Notes under the pieces: generated by a model
What the model saw: only the letters and a program-made list of their open reading frames with translations
Database searches by the model: none
Told to the model about the DNA's origin: nothing
Assembly: GCA_030762895.1 (NCBI GenBank)
Contig: CM061067.1
Coordinates: forward strand, 100,442,602-100,506,601
Direction of reading: 5' to 3'
Origin: Sophora flavescens
Lineage: Eukaryota > Streptophyta > Magnoliopsida > Fabales > Fabaceae
Length of the DNA: 64,000 bases
Program-made: the position numbers and the translations under genes
Part shown: piece by piece, positions 34,370 to 46,800 of the stretch
Position numbering within the stretch: the stretch's first letter is position 1
How the letters are laid out: each line of letters starts with the position of its first letter

Positions 34370-36461
34370 TTATGAGTTAGTCAAATCAAAATGAGGGTTG
34401 TTATATGAGTTAGTCAAATCAAAATCTACCCTACCTTCCTCTACATTCAGAGAGAGTTTGCCATTATTTACGTCTATTATCGCTCCAGCGGTGGCCAAGA
34501 ACGGCCTTCCTAGAATGATAGGGAATTTAGAATTCCCGTTCATATCCAACAGCATGAAATCGGTAGGGATGAAAAATTTTCCTACCTTGACGGGAACATT
34601 CTCTAGTATGCCTAGAGGAGTTTTAGTTGAGCCATCCGTAAATTGTAAGGAGAATTTGGATGGACTCAATTCCTTGGTTCCTAACCTCTCCAAGATAGTA
34701 AGCGGCATCAAGCTCGCACTAGCCCCCAAGTCACATAAGGCTTGGTCTATTTTCACTTCTCCGATTGAGCAAGCAATAGAGAAACTACCTGGATCTTTTA
34801 GTTTAGGAGGCATATTAGTTTTTATCATGACATTGTGCTCCTCAGTTAAGCTCTTAGTTTCTATTTTTACTTGCTTTTGCTTGACCAACCTTTGTGGGAA
34901 AGGTATTGGGGATTGGTACGGTGGTGGAGGGACATACTTTGGCTCCATCTCTTCATCTTCGCTCATGTCCTCCTCACATTCCACATTCTTTTCAACCACC
35001 CCAAGATTATCATCCCTCAAGTATATGGCATTACAATGTTCATTGGGATTAACTTCGGGTTTCCCCGGAAACGTACCCTTAGGTCTAGAATATGTGCTGG
35101 CTTGTTGGGCAATTTGAGTTTCTAACATCTTATTATGGATGGCTAAGTTATCTACTTTAGATGCTAGCTCTTTTATTGCCTCGTTGACTGCCCTACCTTG
35201 TTGTCTAAACTCTTCATTTTTTTTTGTTTGAGTTTCAACAAAACTTTCCAATAGAGACTCAAGTTTAGACTTCTGTACCTGAGGATACCCCGGTGCGGGT
35301 TTCCTATTACCTTGGCCTTCTTGGAACTCGTGGTTCAGCGTGTTGCTGTAGTTCCCGTAGGAGAGGTAAGGGTTGTTCTTCCTTCCTTGGTTGTAGGGAT
35401 TTGGGGGAGCATAATTTGGCAACTTCGGGTTCGTGTCATAGAAGTTGTGACAAGAGTTCACATGTTCCCCCGAAGCACCGGATCCATGAGCAATACCACG
35501 TGGGCACTCCATTATGTCATGTCCCTGCATTCCACAAATCTCACAAACAATATTAGTAGCACCTATTGAACTCACATGAGCCTTTTCAAGCTGATCAAAG
35601 CGTTTATTCAGTGAGTCAATTTTAGACATGATAAGATCAGTGCTATTCATTTCAAACTTACCCCCCGAAATTTTTTTTGGTTTATTACCTCTTTCTGAAC
35701 CCCATTGGTGGTAGTTGGTGGCCATGTTTTCAATGATGTCGAATGCCTCGGTCAGAGGCCTATTCATAAAGGCTCCACCAGCTGCGGAGTCAAGTGACAC
35801 CTTCGAAGAGTAATCCAATCCGTTGTAGAAGGTGTGCACTAACAACCACCTCTCGAGTCCATGATGTGGGCAAGACTCCAGCAATCCCTTGTAGCGATCC
35901 CAAGCTTCTGATAAGCATTCTCCGTCCTTTTGGAAGAAGCCGGTGATCTGGGTTCGTAGGTAAGCCGTCTTGGATGGAGGGAAGAATTTCTCCAAGAATG
36001 CCTGCTCCAGTTGGTCCCAAGTCGACAAGGTATTAGCCGGTATTTGCTTTAGCCAAGCTTTCGCCTTTCCAGTCAGAGAGGAGGGTAATAACCTCAAGCG
36101 AATAGCATCAACCGGGGCGCCATGAATCCTAACTGCATCGGTGAACTCCAAGAATCCATGTGGTCAATCGGGTCCTCCGAGGGCAATCCTCCGAATTGAT
36201 GTTGCCTAATCATGTTAACGAGCATAGGCGGTATAGTGTAGTTCTCCGCCTCGATCTCTGGCCTAGCAATCCCAGTTCGCAGACCCCTCGCATTTGGGGT
36301 TGCGTAGTCCTTCAATGGTTTTGTATCCGGTAGATTTGCCATGAGTGGAATGGGAATCAAACTCTCTCTCTCTCTCTTTGTAGTCTCCTACGTCTATGAA
36401 AGGTCCTTTCGACTTCGGGGTCGACCTCACTAAGGTTTCCAAGACTTAGTGATCTTTGCAT
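34370..36461 (-). pseudogene. gag-protease remnant of element D
   Basis: Starts at 36461 as in C. A 593-codon frame (36151-34370) covers most of Athila gag (FFPPSKTAYLRTQ, ECLSEAWDRYKG), one zinc knuckle CEICGMQGHDIMEC of CX2CX4HX4C type, a Gln-rich coiled-coil stretch, and a retropepsin domain with ALCDLGASASLM (Asp codon near 34732) and FPIILGRPFLA. Two breaks lie near the start: a length change in a GA run at about 36362-36380 and a 4-bp loss near 36150 relative to C. After protease the sequence goes directly to a basic tail (34340-34044) without polymerase or integrase, as in C. It would form capsid and protease only, and the breaks make even that unlikely. Confidence 0.88.
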
Positions 36462-36604
36462 AAAAGAGAAAACACAGAGATAGATGCTAAAAAAGAGAAA
36501 AAGAAATTGATGAATTTTTTTTTATAACAAAAATCAATTAAAAAGATAAAGAAAAGGTCCAGAAAAATCAATTTAAAAATTAAATCGAGATTCGAGGAAG
36601 CACA

Positions 36605-36623
36605 GTCCCCGGCAACGGCGCCA
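36605..36623 (-). other. primer-binding site of element D (tRNA-Asp type)
   Basis: Same 19 bases as in C and E, six bases from the right LTR at 36630. Confidence 0.92.
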
Positions 36624-36629
36624 AAAACT

Positions 36630-38058
36630 TGATGTCGTGCGATGCACGTGCGATCCGGCAAGTGTACCGGATTGTCGCCAAGTAAAAAAAAGATATCGAT
36701 CCCACAGAGACCGTGATATCAAATCGCAACTAATTATCAAATTGACTAATCTGGACTTTAGAAAAGGATTTTGAAAAGGTTTTTGATATTTGAAATAAGA
36801 GATAACTTAGAAAATCAGATAAGGAATGCAATCAAGTAAAACAGAAAGTAAATCAATTTATGGTTTTTCAGATCTAAATGGATTCCTAGGAATTTGGGTT
36901 ACCAACAAGATTGTTTATGTTACTAAATTGATTACCCCTTGTTAATTATTGAAATTGCCTTGAAGGCGAATTTATTCTCAAATAGTTAATGCTCCCTCTC
37001 GGGTTACAAAAACCGTGCCCAATTAAACCAACCCCTGCTCTAGTGGTAGTCGAATTTCGATTAGACCCTTTACGCTTTGTGATAATTCATTAATCCTCGA
37101 AGGACCGCTTCTAACTCTCGTGATTTAAGTCCTAAGTCTGATTCTATAGATCCGATACCTAAGTTCACCGCTAGGTTCCTCCTTAGAATATATACGTCAC
37201 GCAAATAAGCGGCCGCCAAATGTACGAGTAATTAAAACACTAGAAATCAGATCTAAAGCAAAATCGCAATTAACAAAGATAAAACATCAATTCATTATCA
37301 TAAACAAACCTTGGGCATAACCCCAATCCCTAGAAATTAAAATACTACTCAAGCCTTGCCATGGTGATGACAAGCTTGGTTAACAACAACATGAAATAAA
37401 ACTAAGAGAAGGGAAGAAGAAGAGAGATCCTAAATTATAGCCTAAGAGTAGCAGCCAAAAAGTCTTCTTTCATCTCTGCCTAGATGCCTTATTTATAGAT
37501 TTGGGAAGTTTGAATCCCAATCAAACACAAATTCAGATCCAAATCAGTTGCTTCAGATTCAAGTAATGCGTGTCACGGCCGTGATGGCCATCACGGCCAG
37601 GCCGTGACGGCTTCTGCCTTGGGCGCTTCTTCAGTGATTGGTCTGTCACGGTCGTGATGCTCATCACGGCTAGACCGTGATCAGTTCTTCCTGTTGAGGG
37701 TCTGGTTCAGCTGACATGTCACGGCCGTGATGGGCATCACGGGCAGGCCGTGACCAGTTCTGACTTTTGCCTTCTTTCTTTTCAGTTTTTGCTCGATCAT
37801 GGTCGTGATGGTCATCACGGCTAGGCCGTGATGGGCTCTGTTTGGCTCATTTTCTTCACTTTTCAAGTCCCATCTTCATCCAAGCTCCATCATGGTTGAT
37901 CCTGAGCATTTAATCCTTAATTTCTGCAAAACAACACCACAAAAACCGCCTTACCCGTTCCAAGGTAAAAACTAACCAAAATAAAATTAAATTTGCCTAA
38001 ACTATATGAAAATGCATGCAAAATGTCAATGAAATATGAGGTGAAATCACACTCATCA
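36630..38058 (-). repeat. element D right LTR (5' LTR in sense)
   Basis: 1429 bp. U3 modules at 37572-37840, TATA CTATAAATAA at 37489-37498. Same family as the C LTR (shared CGGCAAGTGTACCGGATTG and TTCACCGCTAGGTTCCTCC) but clearly diverged. Confidence 0.92.
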
Positions 38059-38135
38059 GAGGGGCAACCCTTAACTGCCATTCAGATCCCCTTCGGAAGA
38101 TTAGTCGTTGTTTATGATGGTGGATACTTTGTACC

Positions 38136-38815
38136 AATAACATGGTTACAACAAAAAAGTAAAACATCAACAATATTATTTGGTTCATTTAAACATACTT
38201 AATGTTTGGATTCATCAAAATTAAGGATTAATAATACTAGTTGATTAGATGATTGGAGACTCAACATTTCTCTTTTTAATGATTACACCGAAGAAGCTGG
38301 TCTCCCGCATATGTCTAATAACTACATTCAAATTACACAAATAGCCTTGCCTCCTCATGCAACGAAGTCGGATCGGTGTGTCGAACCATGTGGCTTTGGG
38401 TGGTGAGGCAGAAGAGCTACGAGTGAGTAAACTAGCAACAAAACGATGTTGTAGACCGTTGTCCATCTCTCTACAATTCAGAAACTCAACCTCCAAACAA
38501 AAATACCCTCAAGTCACTTTCATTTTCAGAAAACCTTTAAACCTCTAGTTATATAATTATTGTTTGCATTAATGCATTCAAAATAAGAAGGTCTTACTAA
38601 TGGTGGAACGAAAAAAAGCTATCGTAGTAGGTGCTTAATGTTACAAGTCAATTTTCCCATTTGATGCTACTAATAGCAACATTAATTGCAATTGGAAAAA
38701 ATAAAAAAAAAACAAAAAACAAAAAAGCAATCTATTTGCCCGGCACACTATATCCTCCGATTCGATCTCCCTCTCACTACACTTCTAGTAGGTGCCACCA
38801 CTGTTGAGCAGGTTC
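38136..38815. other. unassigned sequence
   Basis: No gene recognised; the open frames here (63-88 codons) lack motifs. It might be decayed transposon or old intergenic DNA between the SINE and B2. Confidence 0.4.
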
Positions 38816-39115
38816 TGAGACCTCCCGTCGTGCTCCTTTTGCCATTAATTATTTATTAATATTAATCGCGTGCTTAACGTTAAAACACGTAAAAAAAATT
38901 AAAACTTAATATTAATCATATAACTTCTGGAAAATAAACACACCAAAGATATAATATATAAATACACACATGTTTGTTTATTACATTACCAAAACACTGT
39001 TTAGGGTATCCTATCAGTAGGATCCCTTGTAGGTACATACTTACACAAATTATTATAGTCAGCGGAAAATAAAACATCTTATAAGACTCACTGGCCCTAG
39101 ACACTAAACTACATT

Positions 39116-39907
39116 TGATGCAAACCAAGAATGATGTCCAATTTAAGGCCAAATTAGTTTTTGATGAAAATTTTATTTTCATTTGTTATGAACCCGTATT
39201 CTTGTTTTGGCTGTATCTTGAGCTACAGATGTCCCATCGATACGTTCTTTGGTGTGTTGGAAAGCTAAGAAAAGCATCTACAAATCATATTGCAAGCCTC
39301 TTAACCAGATTCGGCTTCTATCATGGTGAAAATATTGTTTTCAATTTTACACGAGTTTGGTAGCTTAGTTGGGAGGAATCTTTTGTTTTGCATGCCGCAA
39401 GTAACTCCTTTAAGTTATTAGTCATTTTATTGTTTTTATTTAAATAGTGGGGTTACACTTTTAATTTGTTTAAGAGTTAGAGTTAAGTGTAGCAGCCACA
39501 TAATGGTGGAGAGAGAACATTTTAATACAGCATTTAGTGGCTTAGTTAAGTGAGTTAATAAAGGGGGTTATGGTATCTTTTTGGAAACCAAAAGTTGGTA
39601 GCCACAAATACTATATGTAACACACCCAAACATGATGAAATGATAACTTTGAGTTCATTTTGGATTGAATCTATTTGTGAGGGAATTGTCTCTCTTTGGT
39701 TCTTGGTTGAACCACCCTTGTTCTTATCAAGAATCCAAGATTCTTGTGGCGAACCTCACCTTGGCTTATCAATTCTCCTTGGAATTGTGGCGCCATACTC
39801 ATCTATTACCTTCATCCATTTGCTTATTTTCTTCTTCTTCTTGAATTTTTCTTGGTCACTCAAGGATAGATCCGAAATTTTACATGCTCCTTTCAAGGAT
39901 CATATCA
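39116..39907. mobile_element. element G: 792-bp solo LTR inside B2
   Basis: Ends TGATG and TATCA with a 5-bp duplication ACATT (39111-39115 and 39908-39912). The uninterrupted site is seen in the third B1 LTR near 29847. No coding region, primer site or tract is present. Family and orientation unknown. Confidence 0.85.
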
Positions 39908-39921
39908 ACATTGCTGGAATC

Positions 39922-40002
39922 CACAGCTCGTCCTCCCGCCTCTGGTTCATACGTAGTTCCATCTAACTCCTCAGCAACTGGTTCCTCCATCAGGTCTTCT
40001 CG
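39922..40002 (-). other. conserved short frame in B2
   Basis: Encodes REDLMEEPVAEELDGTTYEP, then EAGGRAV: 27 codons matching the F and B1 copies. After GRAV the B2 and third-B1 copies diverge from those of F and B1. Confidence 0.5.
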
Positions 40003-42923
40003 TACGATCACATTAGAATAAAATACAACACACAGAAAGATATAGGGGATAAGAAACAGTTCTATCATCAAAAGCGGAAAAGAATACATAGCACATAATA
40101 TAATAATAGACACAGACACACATCACTCAAAATCAACAATCATCCTCAATTCACTATATCATCCTCTACCCTCAACTCCTGCAACTAAGATTTTATATTG
40201 ATGTGGCCATCTTTACTCCTGTCACATTAGTCAGTAGTCCGAAACAGTCCAGTGCAAATAACTTTCGAACGTGTTAACGACTAAACGAGTATTAGTCCAA
40301 AACGGTCCAGTGCCAAGAATATGTGAACACATCGAGGAATATGAGTCCAAAATAGTCCAGTGCCAAAAGCATTCGAACGTGTCAAGAACTAAAAGAATAT
40401 TATGGTAGTCTACCTCGGCATCCACGTCCGTAGGGCACACACCCGCAATATCTGATATCCCAAAATAGGATATCCTGACCTCGTGTGTTCCACTCACACG
40501 GCTGTGAATAACAATACATCTATATGAATCTCATCAACCCACATTAATAACATCCTAGTGCCTTAACCTTCCATCAAAGCCTTAACACATATTCTATGTT
40601 ACACTTCCTCTTTAAAATAATTAGTTTAGACTAGCACTTCTAAGTCACCATTATCCTCACACCCAAACCAACAATTATCTCTCGAACAATATATATATCT
40701 TTGCTTAATACTAAACACAATATTAAAACCAAACATCATGCATAACACAATATCAACAACATATTCCAATATCACCAAAATAACACAATATCAAGAATAT
40801 TCAAACACTAAAAATAATACGTCACATGCAATGGAATACCTCAACCAATGTATCACAGTAAATTCAACAACATAAAGTCAGACATCCTCAATATCATATA
40901 ATCAACCTAATGACGATAAACCTACAATCCCCAAATCACCATTGGTTTTACAGAAAAGGTTTCCAATGTGATTTTGGTCTTGTCGATTACTCAACTACTA
41001 GTAGGGTTTAGGTCGCTCTGCACAATAATTATATAATATACTACTTATCGATTTTCGACGATAGGTTGATTCTTTCCCCCACCTGAGTTAGCACCGGAAT
41101 TTCAACTTCGGCGATCCTCGTTATCACGCCACAGTTTAACAGTTTCTCCTTCAAGCAAACAATACAACTATAATTAATCAATAAAATCACTCTTACCCTA
41201 ACTAGCTAGGTTTCGGCCTCCTAATTCAAAATAGAGTTAGGATTCTTTTCTCATTTCAAGCTTTTGGATTCTAGTTCCTATAGTCTTAGATAGCTTAGAT
41301 AAATTATCACAACTTGGAAATATTAACAAAATAATTTAATCTCCCTTTTAATTAAGTTTCGGTCTTACTTAGTAAAATAGGCTAGGAAATTCTTTTTGAT
41401 TCAAGCTATTGGTTTTAGATTACATTGATACTTAAGAGTATTAACCAATCATTAGAATTCATTAAATTAACAAAATCTGTAAACTCCTAAACCCTAAATT
41501 TTCGGCCAACACCATAAAATTAGGATATAAATCTTTGTTGAAGTTAAGCTCTTAGATTATAACCATATAGGTATTAGAGAGCATGATACAAGTGTTAGAA
41601 TTGAGCAATGACACAAAAACTTCACACTCACTTTCTCACCTAGGTTCGGCCAAGAATGGTTAATAGGAAAGGAAAATGACTTTGATCACATGCTTTTGGA
41701 TAATGAAAGTAGGGATCATATCTAGATCATAGAAATTGGTTTTGCATTTTTATGATTTTTTCTACAATTTTCTAGAATTTTTACAAGTTCTAGATCTAGA
41801 AATGGAAAACTATGAAATATGAAGAACAAAAGTTTAAACAAGAGATGATATGATCATGTTACCTCAAGTTAGGAAAGTAGAAGGAGAATAGATGATGATC
41901 TTGGCAAGCTTTGTAATGGAATCACTTGGAGCTCTTTAAGAATGAAAATGGAGTTTAAGTGTTTTTGGTGAAGAAATGAAGAAGATGAAGAAGATGAGTG
42001 AAAGGGGAGGGAGGCCACGATTTGGGGGGTATATATATAAGAGTAATCTTATGCCTTGTTTGGTTTGTTAAGCTTAGATTAATAGCTTTTAGGAATATTT
42101 AATTAATATCCATAGTTAATAATTTACTTAACTAAGGTTAATTAATATGTGGCTCACATTTAATGGAGGGTGTGGCTGATTTTAGACCACACAAACTAAC
42201 CATGGTTCCCTAACCATGGTTAAAATCTAACTTAACTTTGGTTAGGTTAAGCTAAAAGGGCATTTTGGTCATTTCACCTAAATTTACATTTAATGCTTCA
42301 TAAATGCTTGGTGAGTCATGGTGGTGACTCACCCCATGACTCAGCTCCTCTGGTGGCCGGTTTTGTCTCTACACCTCCCTTATCGACTCAGTCGGTTCCC
42401 CGATTAGGGTTTTAAGCCCGTATAAAAGCGTAATATTTCGTTTTTGACTGAAAATTTTCAAACTAACCAAACTCGTTGGAAATATGATTTAAATATAAAC
42501 CATTTCGTTCACGAGTCAAAATTAGGTTTTCTGACATTAAAATCTTACTGTCAGTGAAAACACCGATTGTTTTCCGTCCGAACTTTTACCAAAATTCGTT
42601 CGAATAAACATAATATTTTATTTCTGATCAGAAATTTAGAAAGTAGACTTCCTCATGAAAAAAATATAAAAAAATCTACAAATTTAAGTTTTTGAGTCAA
42701 ATTAGGGTTTTCTGTCACTATAAAATTATACTGTCAGTTAAAAAAACGCAGACCAGTTTCCGTCTGAATTTTTAACCCAAAATTTCACCGTAGCCTACTA
42801 TCATAGGAGAGACTATGAATATGATTTTATTTTATTTAAAAATTACTTTCTAACTCTCAGATTAAAATGTAATTAATTATATTTTAACCGATTAAACAGC
42901 ATGATTAAAAATAAGGCTTTTAC

Positions 42924-43886
42924 GGATTCCATCACCATAAGCAGGCTCCTCCGACGCTATTGATGGTCAGTGCTCGTTGTGAACGAAGATATGTGAATGA
43001 GGGCAAATATGGGAACAGAAGGGTTTAATTCTCGAAGCACGTGTTCCCAATTTTTTAATCACTTCTCTTCCAAAAAAAAAAAAAACAATATACCTGCTAA
43101 ACTGGCAACTACAGGTAAGTTTAATACTTCATGAGTGAGACACTTAATTGAGTACTTCATCCTAGCATTGGCCCTCATCATCATCTATGCCCTCGATTAA
43201 AATACCATTAAATCCTATGGCTGGGAGTGGTGCTTCATCCGTTTGGCACCTAATTAGGTCCTTCATGTTAGTTTTACAAATTACAACTACCTTGAAGTCT
43301 TCATAGCTAACTTCTGGCTAGATTTAACAAGTCTTCTTAGTTGATTTCTAGCTCAAGATTTAGTAATTTGATTTGTCTAAATTACAACTCAAAGTAGGCA
43401 AATTAATGCAATAACTCAAATAATTAAAATTGTTCAATGGGATATGAAACTATGTTTAAACCGTTAAACTTAATTCAATTGTTTAATCGGTTCAATGACC
43501 TTCGACTTTCAAAACCATGGATCAATATAAAAAGCAGCAAGGGATACAATGACGTTCCTCTTTGGTAAACTGTATAACCATGCCATTACGTTAAGATAAA
43601 GACATCAAAAGAAGACTGCTTGAAGAAGAAACGAGGCCATGCATGCCAATCAAGAAAAGACCAAAAGAGTTATATTACATTCAAATAATAATTACAGAAA
43701 TTGTATGGCAATATACAAAGTATTTTCCATTTCTCAAGGCTTTTTTTTCCTTTTATAATTTGATCCATCATAAATAAGCAAGCCTCTTTTATGTAAACAT
43801 CCTATCTGGAAATTTGTTCTCAATAGAACATCCTGACATCTCTATAATGTTTTTCATTTCATTTCATTAGAGTACGATAAATATCT
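42924..43886. other. intergenic sequence and 3' flank of CTF4
   Basis: Contains no other gene that I recognise. About the last 200-250 bp (43640-43886) probably hold the 3' untranslated region of the minus-strand gene; no clear AATAAA could be fixed. Confidence 0.5.
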
Positions 43887-46800
43887 TCACTTGATAGAAG
43901 ACTTCAAAAATGGATTAGACGGCCGACTTGATTGTGCCAAACTAGCCTCTGACTTGTTAACTACCAGCTTATTTGACTTTAAAGAAGGATCATGTGGATG
44001 GGGTTGCACCTGACTCATATCCCCCATCTTCCCCCTCTGGTCACTTGTTTCATTCCCTGTCTGCTTTACCTTCAGAGTTTCATTCGCCATTGCAGTTTTA
44101 TTTATTCCAGCTTTAGCTCCCTCTTGTGTTTTGTTTTTCTTTGTGAATAACGGAGCAGATAATTTTGGTGATGATGAGATATTAACTATTTTTGATGCTT
44201 CAGTCTGAGTTGGAGCCTTGCTTCCACTAAGTGGAGAATCAGCTGTAATGGGAGCAAGAGTGCTTTGTTGGAGGTTGGTTTCCGTATTCTTTTTCATTTC
44301 ATGAAGTAGCCTTTCCTGTTTTAAACAAGCAGGAATCAAAAGGTAAAGATGACAGCAAATTGATATCCTTTGTGTGCAAAGTACTTCGTTAGAATGTAGG
44401 AAGCTTACCTCCAGAATGCTGCTGAACCTTTCAGCCAAGTTTGGAAGCTTCAGAGCAGTAACAAGTTTTATTGCACCTTTCATTGATTTTTCCAGCGACA
44501 AAAGCTTCACAAGTTCAGTAGCTCGCACAAGCTTATCACCTGAAATATCAACACGAGGCTTAGGGATGAGGTAACAAGAAAGAACTCTCTTGTGATGTGA
44601 CCCTAACACATAGGAACTCACCGTTGCAGCAAGATGCTATAAGCCTAAGTATGCATCTATCTTGTGCTGCTTCCAAATTGAAAGCATCGTCATCAAGGGA
44701 ACTAGGGTCCAAACCGGCCCTATCCATTTCTTCCATTCTTTTCTGAATCTGTATGGTACATATTTACTAATTCAGCTATGGAATAGCAATGAAAAAAGCA
44801 ATCCTGACTCAAATTAGAGCCAAAACTATCTGTCAGAAAATAAAACTTCAGTGCCTTCAATCAAATGGATAGATGTGACTACCCTTTAAGTGCTAAGAAT
44901 AATGACCATTAAATGTGAAAAAGGTGCAAGAACAAACCTCAAAGAGGTGCATGTTGTTCATGATAAACTCATTTTCAAGGGCTTCGGATCCCAGATCAGA
45001 GGATGCAAGAGGAAATGAAAGATTCAGTAGTGTGAGAACTGGTTTGGGCATCACCTGCTAAGAAAGTGAAAATCAACTAATGTTTAGCCATAGACATACA
45101 TCAAATGGTCCTCCTACTCAGATTTTGATTGTCTACTGTTTTGGAAAAACAAGATATGGCCCTATAGGAAAAAGGAAGACACATTTTTCATATACCCATC
45201 ATATATGATTGTAGGGTCCACCGATTACATTTCAAAAGGATTGTGTCTTTCTCTATCTAACAAGATCATATCCTATTATAAGAAAACAGGAGAGGATCAG
45301 ATTTGTCCTACTCATACCGGTGGGAAGATGTCAGGCTTTTTGCATATCACACAAAATAACTTGCTTGCATTCAACCCCGCCACCCAATAGATTTCATCTG
45401 ACTTCTCTTTAATAGCACTGAATTGAAATTTCAATTACAAATCACCAAAGGTCAGGCATGATTAGATGCATTGAACAAGTTTACATGGTTAAACAAATAA
45501 TGAACCTGAAGAGTGGGAGCCAGCTACCACCAAATTGGCTTGTATATGATCTTAGCACGCCCTACATATTATACTAACGAAATCAGCTAGTATAAATGCA
45601 TTAATGAGCAGAATGAAATAATAGCAAATATCATCACTGATTGTAAACACAATGAGTACCTTGGAATCGTAGGAACTCAATTGGCCCTGTTCACTAAACC
45701 CAAACCAACTTAGAGATGATCCAGGAGTTAATGGCAAGCGATCGCGAAGGAGTTGGGTCCCATGAGGTACATTAAGTAGCCTAAACTCTAGCACCTACAT
45801 GTTTTAGAACATATATAATTTTGTCAGGAAAAGATAGTATCATAAAGTTATAATGTTTTTACAACCAAATCATTATGCTCTAGAGTTTTGCTATATCCTC
45901 CTATAAATCTTCCTAATATTTAATAAAGAAAGTATTAAATGAAAACCTAATGCATCCAATCCCTTGGGAATATAAAAATCATTTATTTTCTATACTGTAG
46001 TAAGCAGAAGGATTATTAGGAGGATTGACTAGGATATATAATATTCTTATGCTCTCCCATCTAAGATAACCTTTTCAAAAGCATCAAAAAATATATAACA
46101 GTACAATGTAGAACTTCAAATAATCATGGTAAATACTAAAACCATGCTGGACCAGCCAATCTCAGAAGCAACAGCTACCATGAAGACTGAACCAACCTGA
46201 TCATTTGAGGAAAGGCAATCAGAGGCATGAGTGACAACTGCAAGCTTGTCCTTGAAACCTGATGCAGTCACCACTGGCCCATCTAGCGAAATAACATGTC
46301 TCTGCAATGAAATAGATTCATAAGTGTGCAAATGCTGCAGGATAACTACCATCAACAACTACAGATTCTTTGTTAATGCAAGCACCAGCTTATCTAACCT
46401 TTTAAACCCAAAATTGTTTTGCAATAGGAGAAGTATCATGCCATTGGTATTCAGTTATTGAAAAAAAAAACATGTACATAAGCCAAAAATGCACGACAAA
46501 CCTGCAAACCGCCTTCAGTAAAGATGCGAAGATAGTTAAAACTAGTCACTGCAGCCACCCAAGCAGCACCAAGTGCAACAACCTTCACTTCTTCTCCTTC
46601 AAAGCGCATAGACCACTGCCAAATTTTTAAGCAAAGTGAGCATTCACATATAAAATAGTGTTAACCGCAAGCACTGAAATGTTGCATGCCCTTTTATTAC
46701 CATTTAAAGTTGAATGATAGTGGAATTATATATCTTCTTTTAAATAAATTTTCTTCTATAAAAAAATGCATTGAGTTTAACTACTTAGGCTAAGCACATA

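Larger units (their letters stand above)
31997..38058 (-). mobile_element. element D: Athila-type retrotransposon, relative of C, inside a SINE
   Basis: Ends TGATGTCG and CTCATCA, with a perfect duplication GAGGG (31992-31996 and 38059-38063). The right LTR is complete (36630-38058, 1429 bp). The left LTR survives only to about 32574, where it joins interior sequence equivalent to C near 13145, so roughly 850 bp of LTR plus the polypurine tract are deleted. Gag and protease remnant at 34370-36461; no reverse transcriptase, RNase H or integrase. It preserves the empty site for element E near 33146. Confidence 0.93.
31899..38135 (+). mobile_element. tRNA-derived SINE, split by element D
   Basis: Box A TGGTCTGAGTGG (31904-31915) and a perfect box B GGTTCGATTCC (31950-31960), 34 bp apart, mark a polymerase III promoter. 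The body runs to 31996, is interrupted by D, and continues from 38064 (GCAACCCTTAACTGCC) to a probable end near GGTGGATACTTTGTACC (about 38135). SINEs are mobilised by LINE enzymes. The ends and a target duplication are not clear. It is not a tRNA gene: no cloverleaf closes. Confidence 0.65.
38816..42923 (-). mobile_element. B2: solo LTR of the B1 family
   Basis: From TGAGACCTCCCG to CTTTTAC (expected CTTTTACA). Excluding G it is about 3.3 kb. No interior or second LTR is adjacent, so it is a solo LTR left by recombination. I see no convincing target duplication. It serves as empty-site reference for C (near 42015) and carries the conserved short frame (39922-40002). Minor ~53-bp repeats with GTCCAGTGCCAAGAATATG lie at 40240-40390. 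Confidence 0.82.

Noticed and set aside
34398..35117. 239-codon plus-strand frame (and 20488-21135 in C)
   Set aside because: Antisense shadow of the gag-protease remnant; not supported by motifs.
38245..38548. Opposed frames of 83 and 63 codons as a possible small gene
   Set aside because: No motif, no splice or promoter support and both strands are equally open.
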